Source: Orychophragmus violaceus (taxonomy: Eukaryota; Streptophyta; Magnoliopsida; Brassicales; Brassicaceae). Taken from it: a stretch of DNA of 64,000 nucleotides. This document shows positions 44,569 to 57,073 of the stretch, piece by piece. The position numbers and the translations under genes were made by a program. Positions within the stretch are counted from its first letter, which is position 1. Every line of letters begins with the position of its first letter. A model generated the notes under the pieces. It saw only the letters and a list, made by a program, of their open reading frames with translations, was not told the origin of the DNA and searched no databases. The stretch is taken from assembly GCA_030180135.1 (NCBI GenBank), contig CM058231.1, positions 33,421,034-33,485,033 on the forward strand, in the 5' to 3' direction.

Positions 44569-45275
44569 TGTTGGGAATGTCCTGAAATCACACTTGTAAT
44601 CACTCTAGAGATAGTTGTGTTGTCGAGATTAGACATTCGTATGATACTGGGTAATCATAATGTTTTGCTAGAAACCACTTATGATCAATGAGTTTATAAC
44701 TCATTGCTAGTATTATATGATCCTACATGGTCACACACCTAAGCAGACTGGATATACTTCATGTGGTAATAATCATTAAAGTAATGATCAAGTTAATGTG
44801 TATTTGATACACATTAATATACGAGTTTTGAGAGTGTGTCGATCGACACAAGTGTTGTATCGATCGATGCAAGGCGTAGATCGAAACATTGGTTTCGATT
44901 TAATGACTTAATTAATCTCGGTTCGATCCGGTGATTAATTAGGTTTTCCAAGGTCCATATATATATGATATTAGCACGACCTGGAGCATAAGTTGGAGCC
45001 TAAGAACAACCACCTCTCAGAAACACAAGCATCCCGAAGAGATCCGATCTCCCGACACTAACATCCCGGCGGATTTTAGTTTGTGTGCGTGTGGATACCA
45101 GTAGAGGCGCAACACTTGAGGCGCTCTAAGATCTTGATTATCTGTTAATCTTCCGCTGCTAAACTCCAGGTAATTCGAGATATGATGTAGATTCAATATA
45201 CCTAAATCTTGGATCCTAGGCTTGGAATTATACCTAGGGTTGCTAATTGGATTAGAACTGCTAGAAATTCCTTCA
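44569..45275 (+). repeat. 5' LTR of element 3
   Basis: 707 bp. It has one palindrome pair only (44836-44873) where elements 1 and 2 have two, so it is a distinct subfamily. TGGTATCAGAGC primer site follows at 45277. Confidence 0.93.
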
Positions 45276-46829
45276 GTGGTATCAGAGCCTTAAGGTTTAT
45301 TCTATTGAATCCTGTAGCATGTTGGTTAGATTATTTGAATCTGGATCACTGTATATTTGATATGCATGCTAAAAATTGAGTTTTGATCAAATAATCTCGG
45401 CTAAGTTTTTGTTCGAAAACGTGTTAGGGTTTTTCGCATGGTGTCGATCGATGCCAATCCGGCGCCGATCGACACAGGGCAAAAACCCGAATAAAAATTA
45501 GGTTTCGCCTTGTGACAATCGACACAAGAGTTGTGTCGATCGACACAAACCTCGCGAAATTGATGAATCGATTCAATTGGATTGGACCGGTTATCGAGCT
45601 TGGTTGATAATGGTTAAACGCTAAGAACGGTTTATTGCGATTGGTTTGATTTGGTTGGTATCGACCGACGCTAATGTAGCGTCGATCGACACTGACCGTT
45701 TGTCAAAACCGGATCAATTGGATTGATCGGTTATCGCAAATTGGTTTCGGTAGAAGTGTATCGATCGACACTAAAATAGCATCGGTCGACACAGTCTCTG
45801 GTGATTTCGGTTATTGAACCTGACATCACAGAACCGAACCAAACTTAACCCAAATTATTAGAACAATTAAAACATAAGAAAATTAGTTGTTTTAATAAAT
45901 TACAATCCTTCTAAGATACATATATGATGTGTATATTGGATTAAAAGTTCCGTTACTCAACTAAATATCAAGTGTATTTAGATGTCTTTCCAATCTTGTC
46001 AACTGTTAAGACTTGTTTCATTGTGCGATAAACTTGCAGTGCAAGGTGTCCACAATTACATGAGTAAGACAGGAGGTAATCGTGTTAATGGACTTGCAGT
46101 GCAAGACATCAACAATTACATGACTCAAAAGATTGGTTTACTTGAATGGGCCATCAAAATCGTTTTGGGTTCAGAGACATCAGGTGGATTGGACATGAGA
46201 TGTCAATCCACAACCAAGAGTTATATTGGATATAACTAGCAAAGAGTTGCTTACCTAGATAGCTAAAATTTGGGCGATAGCCAGTGGCTCACTCAAGTTT
46301 TAGTGAAGTATGGGTCTTGGATCATTATATTCATTCGAGGAAACATTGTTTGAATATAATGCGAGTCTTCTTAATAGTTAAGATTTCTCATTTCTTGAAC
46401 ATCATAACTAAACCTCTCTTGTTTTCAGCTATGTCTATAACAAAGCATCGTAACAATTTCTCCCTGCGATCCGTCCTTTAGAAGGACAAGTTAAATGGAT
46501 CCAACTTTCTTGAATGGTATCGGAACTTGCGAATAGTTCTAAAACAGGAGAAGAAGGACTATGTCCTTGAGAAAGTTCTCCCCAAAAAGTACTGACCCAA
46601 TGCCTGGCAGTCAGAAAAGGATCCTTGGGATAAGCATTCCAATGATGTGGTCGATGTGTGTTGTCTCATGTTGGCTACCATGAACTCGGATTTGCAGAAG
46701 CAATTCAAGAACGTGGAGTCGCCAATAGAGATGATCACTAACCTGAAAAGTATGTTTCAGGAGCAGGCACGAACTCAGAGATACTAGACGGTTAAGTCTC
46801 TAATTGAATGCAAGCTACCAAAGGATGGA

Positions 46830-48033
46830 TGATATATCATGGTTTTTACCGGTTTTATGCCATGATATAAGTATGTTTTAGTGTCTTTTGTGTTCGTTTA
46901 GAGTCTATTACAGGTATAATCAGGTTTGGAGCATAATTGGAGATATTGGAGCATTTTGGGGATTTTTGGAGTGTTTGGCCGAGAGATTGAGCTCACAGTC
47001 CGATTTTGGGATCATGCATCGATCGACACACCTTTGGTGTCGATCGACACACTAGCGAGTTGGGCTGATTCGGCGGTTTATTGAAGATTCAAGATTTTGC
47101 ACTTTGGCCCAGAAGTTTCCAGTATTTACAAAGAAGCCCCAGCCGAGATTAAGCCTATATAATTAGGATTTTAGTGTTTTATTTACCAACGCTTTTACAT
47201 ACACTTTGATAATTAAGAGCAGAGAGTTTTAGAGCTATTTGGGGCTGATCTGATCCTGTACTTCATCTATTTTGGAGAAGATTTCGAACCCCTTTATCTG
47301 TTTAATCTCTTTTATGCAATCTATTAATTCATTGATTATGTTTACATCTTCTATGTCTGAGTAGATTCATAGTTAGGTTTAGGGTTTCTCATTAAGGATT
47401 TCATGACTTGCTAGACTTGTTTAATTCAATTAAGGATTCACATGAATAGAATGTTCTTCGATCAAAATTGAGTTTAATGCTAGTTCTAACCTGATCAATT
47501 AGAATCTAGATCTTAGGTTTCTAAATACGACACGAGAGTGTGGTTTAGAATCTAAACTATTTAGGTTGAGCAATTAAATTATTCGCAAAGGAATTTGGCT
47601 TAGTTTAATTGTGAACATATCGAACTTGAAATTAATGCTGGTTTAATCTGTTAGTAATTGCAAAGGAATTTGGATTACTGCACTTAGACTTAGAGAATTC
47701 TCGTAAAGGAATTTGGTTAATTCTATATCCGTGATTTGAGTTCTAGAACTGTGCTTAATTAGATCCTGACTGATTGACTTGTCTGCTTGTCTGATTTTCC
47801 GAGAACACCCTAGACTTAGCGCCTTTAATTAACTGCTTTCACCACCGATAATCTGCTACTTGTTTACTTTCTCGCTTTGCTATTTAGTTTACTACAAATT
47901 GCCTTCTTCTTAGTTTAAATCTCTATAGTTCTAATCTATCGGAACCAGAGTCTCTATGGATTCGATACCCTATATACTACAATCACTTAAATGTGCACTT
48001 GCAGTAGAATAGGATTAAAACTTGACCCTATCA
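46830..48033 (+). repeat. 5' LTR of the Athila-like element
   Basis: 1204 bp. It carries two palindromes (GCATCGATCGACAC at 47016 and GTGTCGATCGACAC at 47038, followed by ACTAGCGAG). It differs from the 3' LTR remnant at a small number of sites over 1012 bp. Confidence 0.88.
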
Positions 48034-48199
48034 AGTTTTTGGAGCCGTTGTCGGAGACTCTTAGAGTCTTCGATAGGATCGAACTTAGGGTTTTTACTAG
48101 GATTTTTATTTTCTTTGTTTTTTTGTTTTCATTTTTTATTTTTAGTTACTAATTTTTATTCTCTGTTTTCTCTCTGTCGCAGGTACCGATTTCGCTTTG

Positions 48200-48288
48200 C
48201 GTCGATCGTTGCACCTTTGTGTCGATCGTCACTAGGCGATTCTGAGATTGAATCGATCGTTGCACTGAGAGCATCGATCGTTGCTTGA
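48200..48288. repeat. Diverged module series in the Athila-like leader
   Basis: GCGTCGATCGTTGC, GTGTCGATCGTCAC, AATCGATCGTTGC and GCATCGATCGTTGC occur within 90 bp. These are near-copies of the palindrome whose right half has changed, again in pairs. Confidence 0.8.
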
Positions 48289-48575
48289 CTATTACAGACA
48301 GTTTATGCAGACGCGTGAAACTAGAAGTAATCAGAACTTGAACCTCGTTAATCTCAAACTTGACGAAATTGGACGACTAGAGAGAACTAACAGAAGAGAA
48401 AGAAGAGCAAGGATGGTGGTACAGAAGGTAATCATTATGCCTGATGCTCAAGGTACCCCTGAGGGACCAAGATAACAATCCGTACAATGCTGCAGGGCAT
48501 CAGATTGATGCTGAAGGGAATGTAATCCCTGATCCTCTTGAGCAACAGCAATAGGAGCAGAACCAAGGTAGACAG

Positions 48576-50434
48576 ATGGTTGTCCATGAGAGGACTTTAG
48601 CTGACTACAACAGACCGGATGAGTTTTATGCAAACCGGCCAGCTTTAGTGATTCCTGGCTTTGAGAGGAATGATTTTGAGATCAAGACCATCTACTACTC
48701 GCTGATGAGACAGAATGCCTTCCATGGTTATCCAATAGAGCAGCCTATGGATCACATTGATTCATTTGAGGATATAATCAATGGCATGAAGTATGATGGA
48801 GTTTGCCAGGATTATCTGTTTCTCAAGCTCTTTCCATACAGTCTCGCTGGTGACGCTGCTGCATGGCTGAAGCAACTGGCACCTGGGCAGTTTACTACTT
48901 GGGCAGCTCTGAAGGGTGAGTTTATGAGACATTTCTACGATGATGCGCGCTCTGATCAGTCCTGACAGGACATTCTGCAATTTTCCCAAGGCCCTGTGGA
49001 GCCTTTAAAAGCTGCCTGGATGAGATTCAGGAAGTACCATAGTGACTGCCCACACCATGGATTCACTGAGGTCACATTGCTAGGTATCTTCTTCAGAGGG
49101 ATAGATCTTCCATATCAGTCTGCGCTGGATAACTCCAGTAATGCAAACTTCAACACCAGGACTCCTGCACAAGCTAAGCAGTTGATTGAGAACTTAATGA
49201 GCAGCAACAGTTGCAAGACTATGGATGAGAGGAGGAAGAAATCTGGTGGAAGTGTAGAGAATTCGGAGATTGCTGATATTAGATCTAGGCTGGACACAAT
49301 TTGTAATCTCCTAGCTGGTAAGAAGGCTGTCCACTTTTCTCAAGATGTAGAGGTAATTCAGACCGAGGAGGACACTCAGGAAGAAGATGTGAATTACATT
49401 GGAGGATCTGGTTTCCAAGGTAACAGATTTGGTAATCAGCAGGGAAACAAATTCTTCAATGGAGGGCAAAGGAATGCCTTCACAGGCAACCAGAACTAAT
49501 CTAGCTTTGGACAGACAAGTGGTTTTAAGAAATCTTTTGGACAAGGTACTCAGAGAACCTATGGATCTTCATCTTATCAGACTCCTCCTGCAGCCACTGC
49601 CTAGAGAGTAAGATGGAGGCTATGATGGAACAACTGCTGGAGAGTCAGACCAAGATTTGTGTGGACAGCAACAAGAAGTTGGATGCTGTCTATGAGGATC
49701 TCAATGGAAATATTGAGTCTCTGAACACTCATATGAAGCAGTTGGATACTCAGGTGAATCAGATTTCCGGTTCTATGAAGGGAAAAGGAGTAGCAGACAC
49801 TCATATTAAGGCCTGGTCTGTGTATATTGATGATGGATCTAACTTAGGTGAAGGATTTGAGCTAAGCACAACTGAGTTGGTAGAAGAAGGTGAAATTTCG
49901 AATTTTGGAGAAAATCTCTCGGGTGAAAACTGTGAAAACAGTGTTGCATCGATCGACACACCCCTAGTGTCGGTCGATGCAGGTCGTGAACAGACAGACT
50001 CGCCGAATACTGATGGTATTGATGCAGATTTGGAACTTGATCGATTATTCCCTGGAGTGTCTGAGATTACTCAGGAGGAGATTTATGCACAATCCATTAG
50101 ATTATATCCCTCAGTATCTGAAGTGATTAAGCAGGAGATTGAAGAGCTTAAGCAGCTAGAGGAGATTGGTGAAGAGTTGGAAGAAATTCCATCTTCTGAT
50201 GATCCACCTTATCACCCATGTGTGCAGAAGTACTTGAACAAGATGTTGCCTTTGGATGAAGGGCTGAAAGACTGGGTGATTGTGGTCCCTCAACAGGTAA
50301 GTAATGTGCTGTTAACCAAGGTTCCCAAGAAGCTGCCTGATCCTGGGATTTTTGTGCTAAGTTGTTCTATCTTTGAGGATAGTTTCAATCGACACACCTT
50401 TGGTGTCGATCGACACACTAGCGAGTTGGGCTGA
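48576..50434 (+). pseudogene. Athila-like gag, with stops
   Basis: 48576-48965 and 48996-49499 are in one phase, parted by a TGA, and give the Retrotrans_gag pattern (DHIDSFEDIINGMK, FLKLFPYSLAGDAAAWL, FTTWAALKGEFMRHF, then FFRGIDLPYQSALDNSS). 49613-50434 is the C-terminal part with coiled-coil-like LNGNIESLNTHMKQLDTQV, then VPKKLPDPGIFVLSCSI, the usual lead into the protease. The palindromic module is translated in frame here (49946-49980; VASIDTPLVSVDAGRE). A stop (49497-49499) and a frame change precede the last part. Confidence 0.85.
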
Positions 50435-51399
50435 TTCGGCGGTTTATTGAAGATTCAAGATTTTGCACTTTGGCCCAGAAGTTTCCAGTATTTACAAAGA
50501 AGCCCCAGACGAGATTAAGCATATATAATTAGGATTTTAGTGTTTTATTTACCAACGCTTTTACATACGCTTTGGTAATTAAGAGCAGAGAGTTTTAGAG
50601 CTATTTGGGGCTGATCTGATCCTGTACTTCATCTATTTTGGAGAAGATTTCGAACCCCTTTATCTATTTAATCTCTTTTATGCAATCTATTAATTCATTG
50701 ATTATGTTTACATCTTCTATGTCTGAGTAGATTCATAGTTAGGTTTAGGGTTTCTCATTAAGGATTTCATGACTTGCTAGACTTGTTTAATTCAGTTAAG
50801 GATTCACATGAATAGAATGTTCTTCGATCTAAATTGAGTTTAATGCTAGTTCTAACCTGATCAATTAGAATCTAGATCTTAGGTTGCTAAATACGACACG
50901 AGAGTGTGGTTTAGAATCTGAACTATTTAGGTTGAGCAATTAAATTATTCGCAAAGGAATTTGGCTTAGTTTAATTGTGAACATATCGAACTTGAAATTA
51001 ATGCTGGTTTAATCTGTTAGTAATTGCAAAGGAATTTGGATTACTGCACTTAGACTTAGAGAATTCTCGCAAAGGAATTTGGTTAATTCTATATCCGTGA
51101 TTTGAGTTCTAGAACTGTGCTTAATTAGATCATGACTGATTGACTTGTCTGCTTGTCTGATTTCCCGAGACCACCCTAGACTTAGCGCCTTTAATTAACT
51201 GCTTTCACCACCGATAATCTGCTACTTGTTTACTTTCTCGCTTTGCTATTTAGTTTACTACAAATTGCCTTCTTCTTAGTTTAAATCTCTATAGTTCTAA
51301 TCTATCGGAACCAAAGTCTCTGTGGATTCGATACCCTATATACTACAATCACTTAACTGTGCACTTGCAGTATAATAGGATTAAAACTTGACCCTATCA
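50388..51399 (+). repeat. 3' LTR remnant of the Athila-like element
   Basis: 1012 bp matching 47022-48033. It starts at the shared ATCGACACACC, so the deletion joined internal sequence to the LTR inside the palindromic module. Confidence 0.9.
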
Positions 51400-51956
51400 A
51401 CGGACCAGTTAGTCCTCATGTCATTAAGCTGATGGGTTATATTGATAACCTGGGGAAACTGGATTGTCCCATTAGCCAAGAGTTGGCCACTGACATCATT
51501 CTGCAGTCACTGCCGTCAAGATATGATCAGTTTGTTATAAACTATAACATGAACAACTTGACAAAGACTTTGACTGAGTTTCATGGGATTCTCAAAACTG
51601 CTGAACCTAACATCAAGAAGGACACCCCAAATGTCCTTATGGTACAAAAGGGTAATATGTTTAAGAAACTTGGTAAGACCAAAGGTGATGGCAAGACGAG
51701 CTCGATTGTGAATCCAAGCGAGTCTAACCATGCTCCTAAGGTTAAGCATGGTCCTTCTAAAGATGATAAGTGCCATTATTGTAATGGTCATGGGCATTTG
51801 AAAAGAAATTGCAAGAAATTCCTGGAAGATTATGAGAAGCTGAAGAAGACGTACAAGACTTCTTCTTCAGGTATTTATGTTAGAGAAGTAAATGTTACTT
51901 CTTATGGTTCTACTTATTGGGTATTGGATACCGGCTATGGTACTCATATTTTGTGA

Positions 51957-54430
51957 AAATATGCAGGGTCTGAGCAACAGAAGGACTATGGAGAAAGAAC
52001 AAGTGGACCTGCGCGTGGAAATGAAGCAAGAGTTGCTGTATTGGCCGTAGGAACATTTGTTTATCTTTATCTTCTGGCATAGTTTAGAACTTAATAATTG
52101 CTACTATGTACCTGCTATGAGTATAAATATTATTTCTATTCCTTGTTTGGATATGGAAGGATATCAGTTTTCAAATTAAGAATAAGTGTTATTCATTTGA
52201 TTACAATGATATGTTTTATAGTAGCAGTCCATTAGAGAATGGATTTTATGTTCTAAACCAAAACATGCCTAACTATAACATTAGTACCAAGAGATTCAAA
52301 TAAAATGATACGAATCAAACTTTTCTCTGGCATTGTCGTTTGGGCCACATAAATAAGAACGGATTCAGAAACTCCATAGTGATGAACTTTTGGATTCATT
52401 TGATTATGAATCATGTGAGAAATGCGAACCTTGTTTATTGGAAGAGCGACAAGGGCCCCTTTCAACAAAGGTAGTGTCGATCGATGCATGTATGCAACGA
52501 TCGACACAGGTGGCGAACGAACGAATAAAATGAAAAGGCCAGAGGCTTATTGGGATTTATACATACGGATGTGTATGGCCAGATGAGCACTAGTGCTAGA
52601 GAAAACTTTCAGTACTTCATTACCTTTACTGATGTTTTCAGTAGGTACGGTTATGTCTTATTAATGAGACATATGTCGGAATCTTTTGAAAAGTTCAAAG
52701 AGTTCCAGAATGAAGTACATAATCAATTTGGCAAAAGTATTAAAGCTCTACGATGAGATCATGGAGGTGAATACTTAAGTCAAGAATTTAGTGATCATCT
52801 GAGAGATTGTGAAATTGTTTCACAATTCACTCCTCCTGAATCGGACTTTATTAGATATGGTTCGATCAATGATGAGTCACTTAGATCTTCCATTATCCTT
52901 CTAAGAATACGCTCTAGAAACGTCTGCGTTTACACTAAATATGGTTCCATAAAATTAATTGCAAAGACACCACATGAGATGTGGACTGGAAATGTTCCTA
53001 ATTTGTCTTTCATGAAGATTTGGGGTTGTGAGGCTTATGAAAAACGTTTTTAATCTCTGATAAGCTCTCACCCAAATCCGAGAAGTGCTACTTCATTGGT
53101 TATCTTAGGAGACCAAGGCATGTTACTTTTACAACCGGTCCGAGAACAAAATGTTTGTTGCTCGGAATTGTGGTTTTCTTGAGAAAGATTTCTTTCCAGG
53201 AAGAACAGTGGGAGTAAAAGTACAACTCGAAGAAATTCGAAAATCACAGGAGGCTGCTCAACCTGATGAGGAAGAACTGCAGTTGGATCTACAAAGAGTT
53301 GTAGAACTTGCACCTGTGGTGCCTGAAGTTTGCAAAGGATCTGGTGAATGTATATTTGATATACATTCAAATGACGAGTTTCTGAGGAAGTGTCGATCGA
53401 CACAAAGGTGTATCGATCGACACAGATCGCGAACCAAAATATTGATTTTGGTTTATGACTTAATTAACTACAGTTTAAATTTTGGTTAATTAGGTCGTGG
53501 TAAAAGTCTATATATGAGATATATGCGCGACTTTTACACAAACATGAAGCTCACAGATCCGAAAGGATCCGTCACGAACCCGAGAAATGTGGATTTCTCG
53601 TAACCAATTGCCATGATCTGTTGATCATTGAAAGTGACGGGCCTGCGAGTTTTGAAGAAGAAATGATGAGCCCTGACTCCGAAAATGGAATTCTGAAAAG
53701 GATGTGTACATGACATAACCTGAAGGTTTCATTAATCCTAATACTGCTAGGAAGATATGCAAGCTTCATCGATCCATTTATGGATTGAAGCAAGCATCTC
53801 GGAGTTGGAGTCTTCGTTTTGATGAAGCGGTCAAAAAGTTTGACTTTATCAGGAACGAAGAGGAACCGTATGTTTACAAGAAGACTAGTGGGAGCGCAGT
53901 TGCATTTTTCGTATTGTATGTTGATAACATACTGCTTTTTGGAAATGAAGTTCCATTGTTTCAGTCTGTTAAGACTTGACTCGAAAGTTGTTTTTTGATC
54001 AATAACATGGTAGAAGCCGTATACATTCTTGGAATATGAATCTATAGAGATAGATTGGACAAGCTAATTGGATTGTGTCAAGATACTTATATGGATAAGG
54101 TCTTGCACATGCCCAGTATGCATGATTTCAAGAAGGGCTTCATGCAAATGACTCTTGGCATTACTCCTAGTAAGACGCAGTGTCTCTTGACGTATGTTGA
54201 GCGAGAGCGCATGAGGGTCAGACTACCACTATAGGCATTGGATTTCTCAAGATGTGATCTTAAATTTAGTGGAAGCTGTTGTTATTGATTTTGCATTACT
54301 CTTAGCAAGACGCTGTGTCCTACGACACGCGCTGAGCAAGAGCGAATGAGGTTCAGATAACTGCTACAGGCATTAGATGTCTTAAGATGTGATCTTAATT
54401 TTAGTGGGAGTTGTTGTTGTTAATTTTAAT
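51957..54430 (+). pseudogene. Decayed pol of element 3
   Basis: Integrase core trace at 52550-52756 (GFIHTDVYGQMSTSARENFQ, then FSRYGYVLLMRHMSESFEKF), integrase C-terminus at 52980-53330, LTR-like insert at 53338-53545, RT at 53785-53979 (SWSLRFDEAVKKF, LYVDNILLFGNE). Less broken than in elements 1 and 2 in places, although its LTRs are more diverged. Confidence 0.8.
54160..54425 (+). repeat. Imperfect duplication of about 130 bp near the 3' end of element 3 pol
   Basis: CATTACTC.TAGTAAGACG...GATGTGATCTTAA at 54160-54290 is repeated at 54293-54425 with about 10% differences. The second unit is closer to elements 1 and 2. Confidence 0.8.
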
Positions 54431-55217
54431 TATGATATGATGTTCATGTAAACATAATATGATTATGTTAATGAACTCTGACATCAGTATTATTTAATTA
54501 TGTTATTAAATAATAGTCCCAAAGTAATTTATGACATTTTATAGGTCATCAAGTATGTGACTTGGATCATGAAACCCTATAAGTGATAAATGACATAAAT
54601 TAAGTTGGTCCCTGGTCAAGATTGTTAAAGTGGGACATTAACAACCGCGTGAGACTAGTATGTGAGGTGACTGATGACTAAGTTTCATGGAGTCATTAAT
54701 AAGAGTATTAAAGTCAATCACATAGATATGTGTTGGAGAACACAAGATCGGACATGACCCGCTAATGAAAACTCCACATGATAGTTATATAAGTGTCATA
54801 AGAGTTTTCATTACGACTATAGAGTATAGTCCTTAGACCTGAGTTCATCATGTTTTCTTACACATGAATTGGTCCGCTTTGACTTTGTCAAACGTCAGCC
54901 GTAACTGGTGATTATAAGTACATTGATTGGGCGTATCATGAAGCGTGTAAAGGAACAGGGATGGAACAAGATGAGATTTGTCCCTCCTATATAACAGGAG
55001 ATAAATATCTCAGGGCCCATCGAAGATTTGATACTGAGAAATGTATGGCCGCACTCAAACGAGGTGATTGTCAGTCGTTTGTCTTGTTAGTATAAATCGG
55101 AGTTCGATGAACATGATTTTGGCTTAATAAGGATGACACGGATCTTGCCTTATGCCAGATCAAGATATAGAGACGAAGAGATTATGGGAATAGATGATTC
55201 CAGTACAAGTGGGAGAT

Positions 55218-55924
55218 TGTTGGGAATGTCCTGAAATCACACTTGTAATCACTCTAGAGATAGTTGTGTTGTCGAGATTAGACATTCGTATGATACTGGG
55301 TAATCATAATTTTTTGCTAGAAACCACTTATGATCAATGAGTTTAGAACTCATTGCTAGTATTATATGATCCTACAGGGTCACACACCTAAGCAGACTGG
55401 ATATACTTCCTGTGGGAATAATCATTAAAGTAATGATCAAGTTAATGTGTATTTGATACACATTAATATACGAGTTTTGAGAATGTGTCGATAGACACAA
55501 GTGTTGTGTCGATCGATGCAAGGCGCAGATCGAAACATTGGTTTCGATTTAGTGACTTAATTAATCTCGGTTCGGTCTGGTGATTAATTAGGTTTTCCCA
55601 GGTCCATATATATATGATATAAGCACGACTTGGAGCATAAGTTTGTGCCTAAGAACAGCCACCTCTCAGAAACACAAGCATCCCGAAGAGATCTGATCTC
55701 CCGGTACTAGCATCCCGGCGGATTTCAGTTTGTGTGTGTGTGGATACCATTAGAGGCGCAGCACTTGAGGCGCTATAAGATCTTGATTATCTGTTAATCT
55801 TCCGCTGCTAAACTCCAGGTAATTCGAGATATGATGTAGATTCAATATACCTAGACCCTGGATCCTAGGCTTGGAATTATACATAGGGTTTCTAATTGGA
55901 TTAGAACTACTAGAATTTCCTTCA
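55218..55924 (+). repeat. 3' LTR of element 3
   Basis: 707 bp, preceded by ACAAGTGGGAGAT. One palindrome is mutated (GTGTCGATAGACAC at 55486). Confidence 0.93.
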
Positions 55925-55929
55925 ATGCG

Positions 55930-56410
55930 AAGGTAATGAACAAACACAAAACCATCTGTGTTTAGATGTGAATACTCAGGAAAAGTCTGGAAGAAGGTAG
56001 CGCATGACCTGCTGGGAACTAGTTACTCAAACGGGTAGGATGTGGTTACAAAGCTTCTGACAGAAACAAGCTTCGACAAAATCGAACACTTTCAACTAAG
56101 ATATGTATTTCAATAACCTATCTACGACATATGGATGGAACGGAACAATCGAGATAATCAGACGGGAGCCCCTCCTCGGGCGGATTCCTCCTTTTACTCC
56201 TTAGCCTACAAACAAGCAGAACCTGATTGCCAGCCATCAAATCCGCTATAATGGTAAAAGCAAATCAACAAAATCATTTGGAACAAAATTATAACAATTC
56301 ATAGCAGTTACTTTCTATCAGTTGTAAATGAGAGATAAACCAAACATTTACATATATAATACCTTGATGTACAAAAGCTTTGATTGAATAAAATTTTACG
56401 CATTAAAAAA
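55930..56410 (+). pseudogene. LINE ORF2 3' part, plus strand
   Basis: Continues the LINE from 44568: CEGNEQTQNHL follows directly on the ACYAC segment before the insertion, and FQLRYVFQ/YDIWMERNNRDN at 56090-56155 is the conserved C-terminus. The remaining roughly 250 bp to 56410 would be the 3' UTR. No clear poly(A). Confidence 0.7.
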
Positions 56411-56649
56411 TGGTACAAAAACTATATGACTCCCACTATTTCTTCACCTGGATTCACCTTTCATATAACGGAATGAAGTTGGGGTATCAACAAATAATAA
56501 AATAAAACTAGAATATCATAAAAGCCTTTGAGCAGATGAGGTCCTCTCTCTCTCTCTCAACTCTAGCGCCACCTCCCTCTTTTTTATTGCCGTTCCGGTC
56601 TGTGGTGTCTCTCACCGCAGTCAGAATATGCTCAAAGTTTACTTCCCTA
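56411..56649. other. Spacer with a CT-rich run
   Basis: No gene seen. TCTCTCTCTCTC occurs near 56548. Confidence 0.4.
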
Positions 56650-57073
56650 GAGCTACACTGCAAGTGCACTTAATAAAATCATAGTATAATAGGGGTCAAA
56701 TTCTCAGAGACTCTAGTTCACACAATAGATTTGTTGTTTCAAATTAAACTAAGAAAGATCGATTTAAATATAAAAGCAATGCAAATAAACGAGATGTAAA
56801 TCAGTAAGAAAAGCATCATGTCGAAAGAGTTTCTCCGGAAATCGGAAATATAAGCAATCAATCAATTATGATACAAATTATGCAATGTTCTTGAACTCGA
56901 ATCACTAGATTATAACTAACCAACTTTCTTTGCGAGAATGATCTATGTCTAAGTCCTATAATGTCAAATCTCTTTGCAGACCCTAAAGTCTAACCAAGCA
57001 TTAATGCCAAATTCGAATCGTTCACAATTTAATTAAACCAAATTTCTTTGCAAATAGCTAAATTGCTCACTTA
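56650..57073 (-). mobile_element. Athila-like LTR fragment, minus strand
   Basis: CTGCAAGTGCACTTAA, GGGTCAAATTCTCAGAGACTC and repeated TTTCTTTGCGA/TTTCTTTGCAA blocks are the inverted counterparts of features of the Athila-like LTR at 46830-48033 (GTGCACTTGCAG, GCAAAGGAATTTGG). More diverged than that element; no internal region. Confidence 0.6.

Larger units (their letters stand above)
46830..51399 (+). mobile_element. Athila-like (Gypsy) element, internally deleted, nested in element 3
   Basis: It has a 1204-bp 5' LTR (46830-48033, TGATATATCATGG...CCCTATCA) and a primer site TGGAGCCGTTGTCGGAG at 48040, close to the tRNA-Asp type used by Athila/Tat elements. A gag region follows, then a 3' LTR lacking its first 192 bp (50388-51399). 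The flanking 5 bp are ATGGA and ACGGA, a target duplication with one substitution. All of pol and the usual third reading frame are gone; the internal region runs straight from a protease-like start into the LTR. Confidence 0.88.
46431..51956 (+). pseudogene. Gag of element 3, interrupted by stops and by the Athila-like element
   Basis: The gag start lies at 46431. An early stop (TTTAG at about 46477) and others follow, and the reading frame is split by the insertion at 46830-51399. The 3' half (51432-51956) keeps the CCHC knuckle (CHYCNGHGHLKRNC) and stays open into a protease trace with WVLDTGYGTHIL. This shows the ancestral gag-pol junction that elements 1 and 2 have lost. Confidence 0.85.
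44569..55924 (+). mobile_element. Plus-strand Copia-type retrotransposon, element 3 (older, contains an Athila-like insert)
   Basis: 11,356 bp with target duplication ATGCG (44564-44568, 55925-55929). Its 707-bp LTRs (44569-45275, 55218-55924) have TG...CA ends, share the family start TGTTGGGAATGTCC and differ from each other at several per cent of positions by eye. Without the nested element it is about 6.78 kb, the size of elements 1 and 2. The polypurine tract and primer site are conserved. It lies in the plus-strand LINE. Confidence 0.93.
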
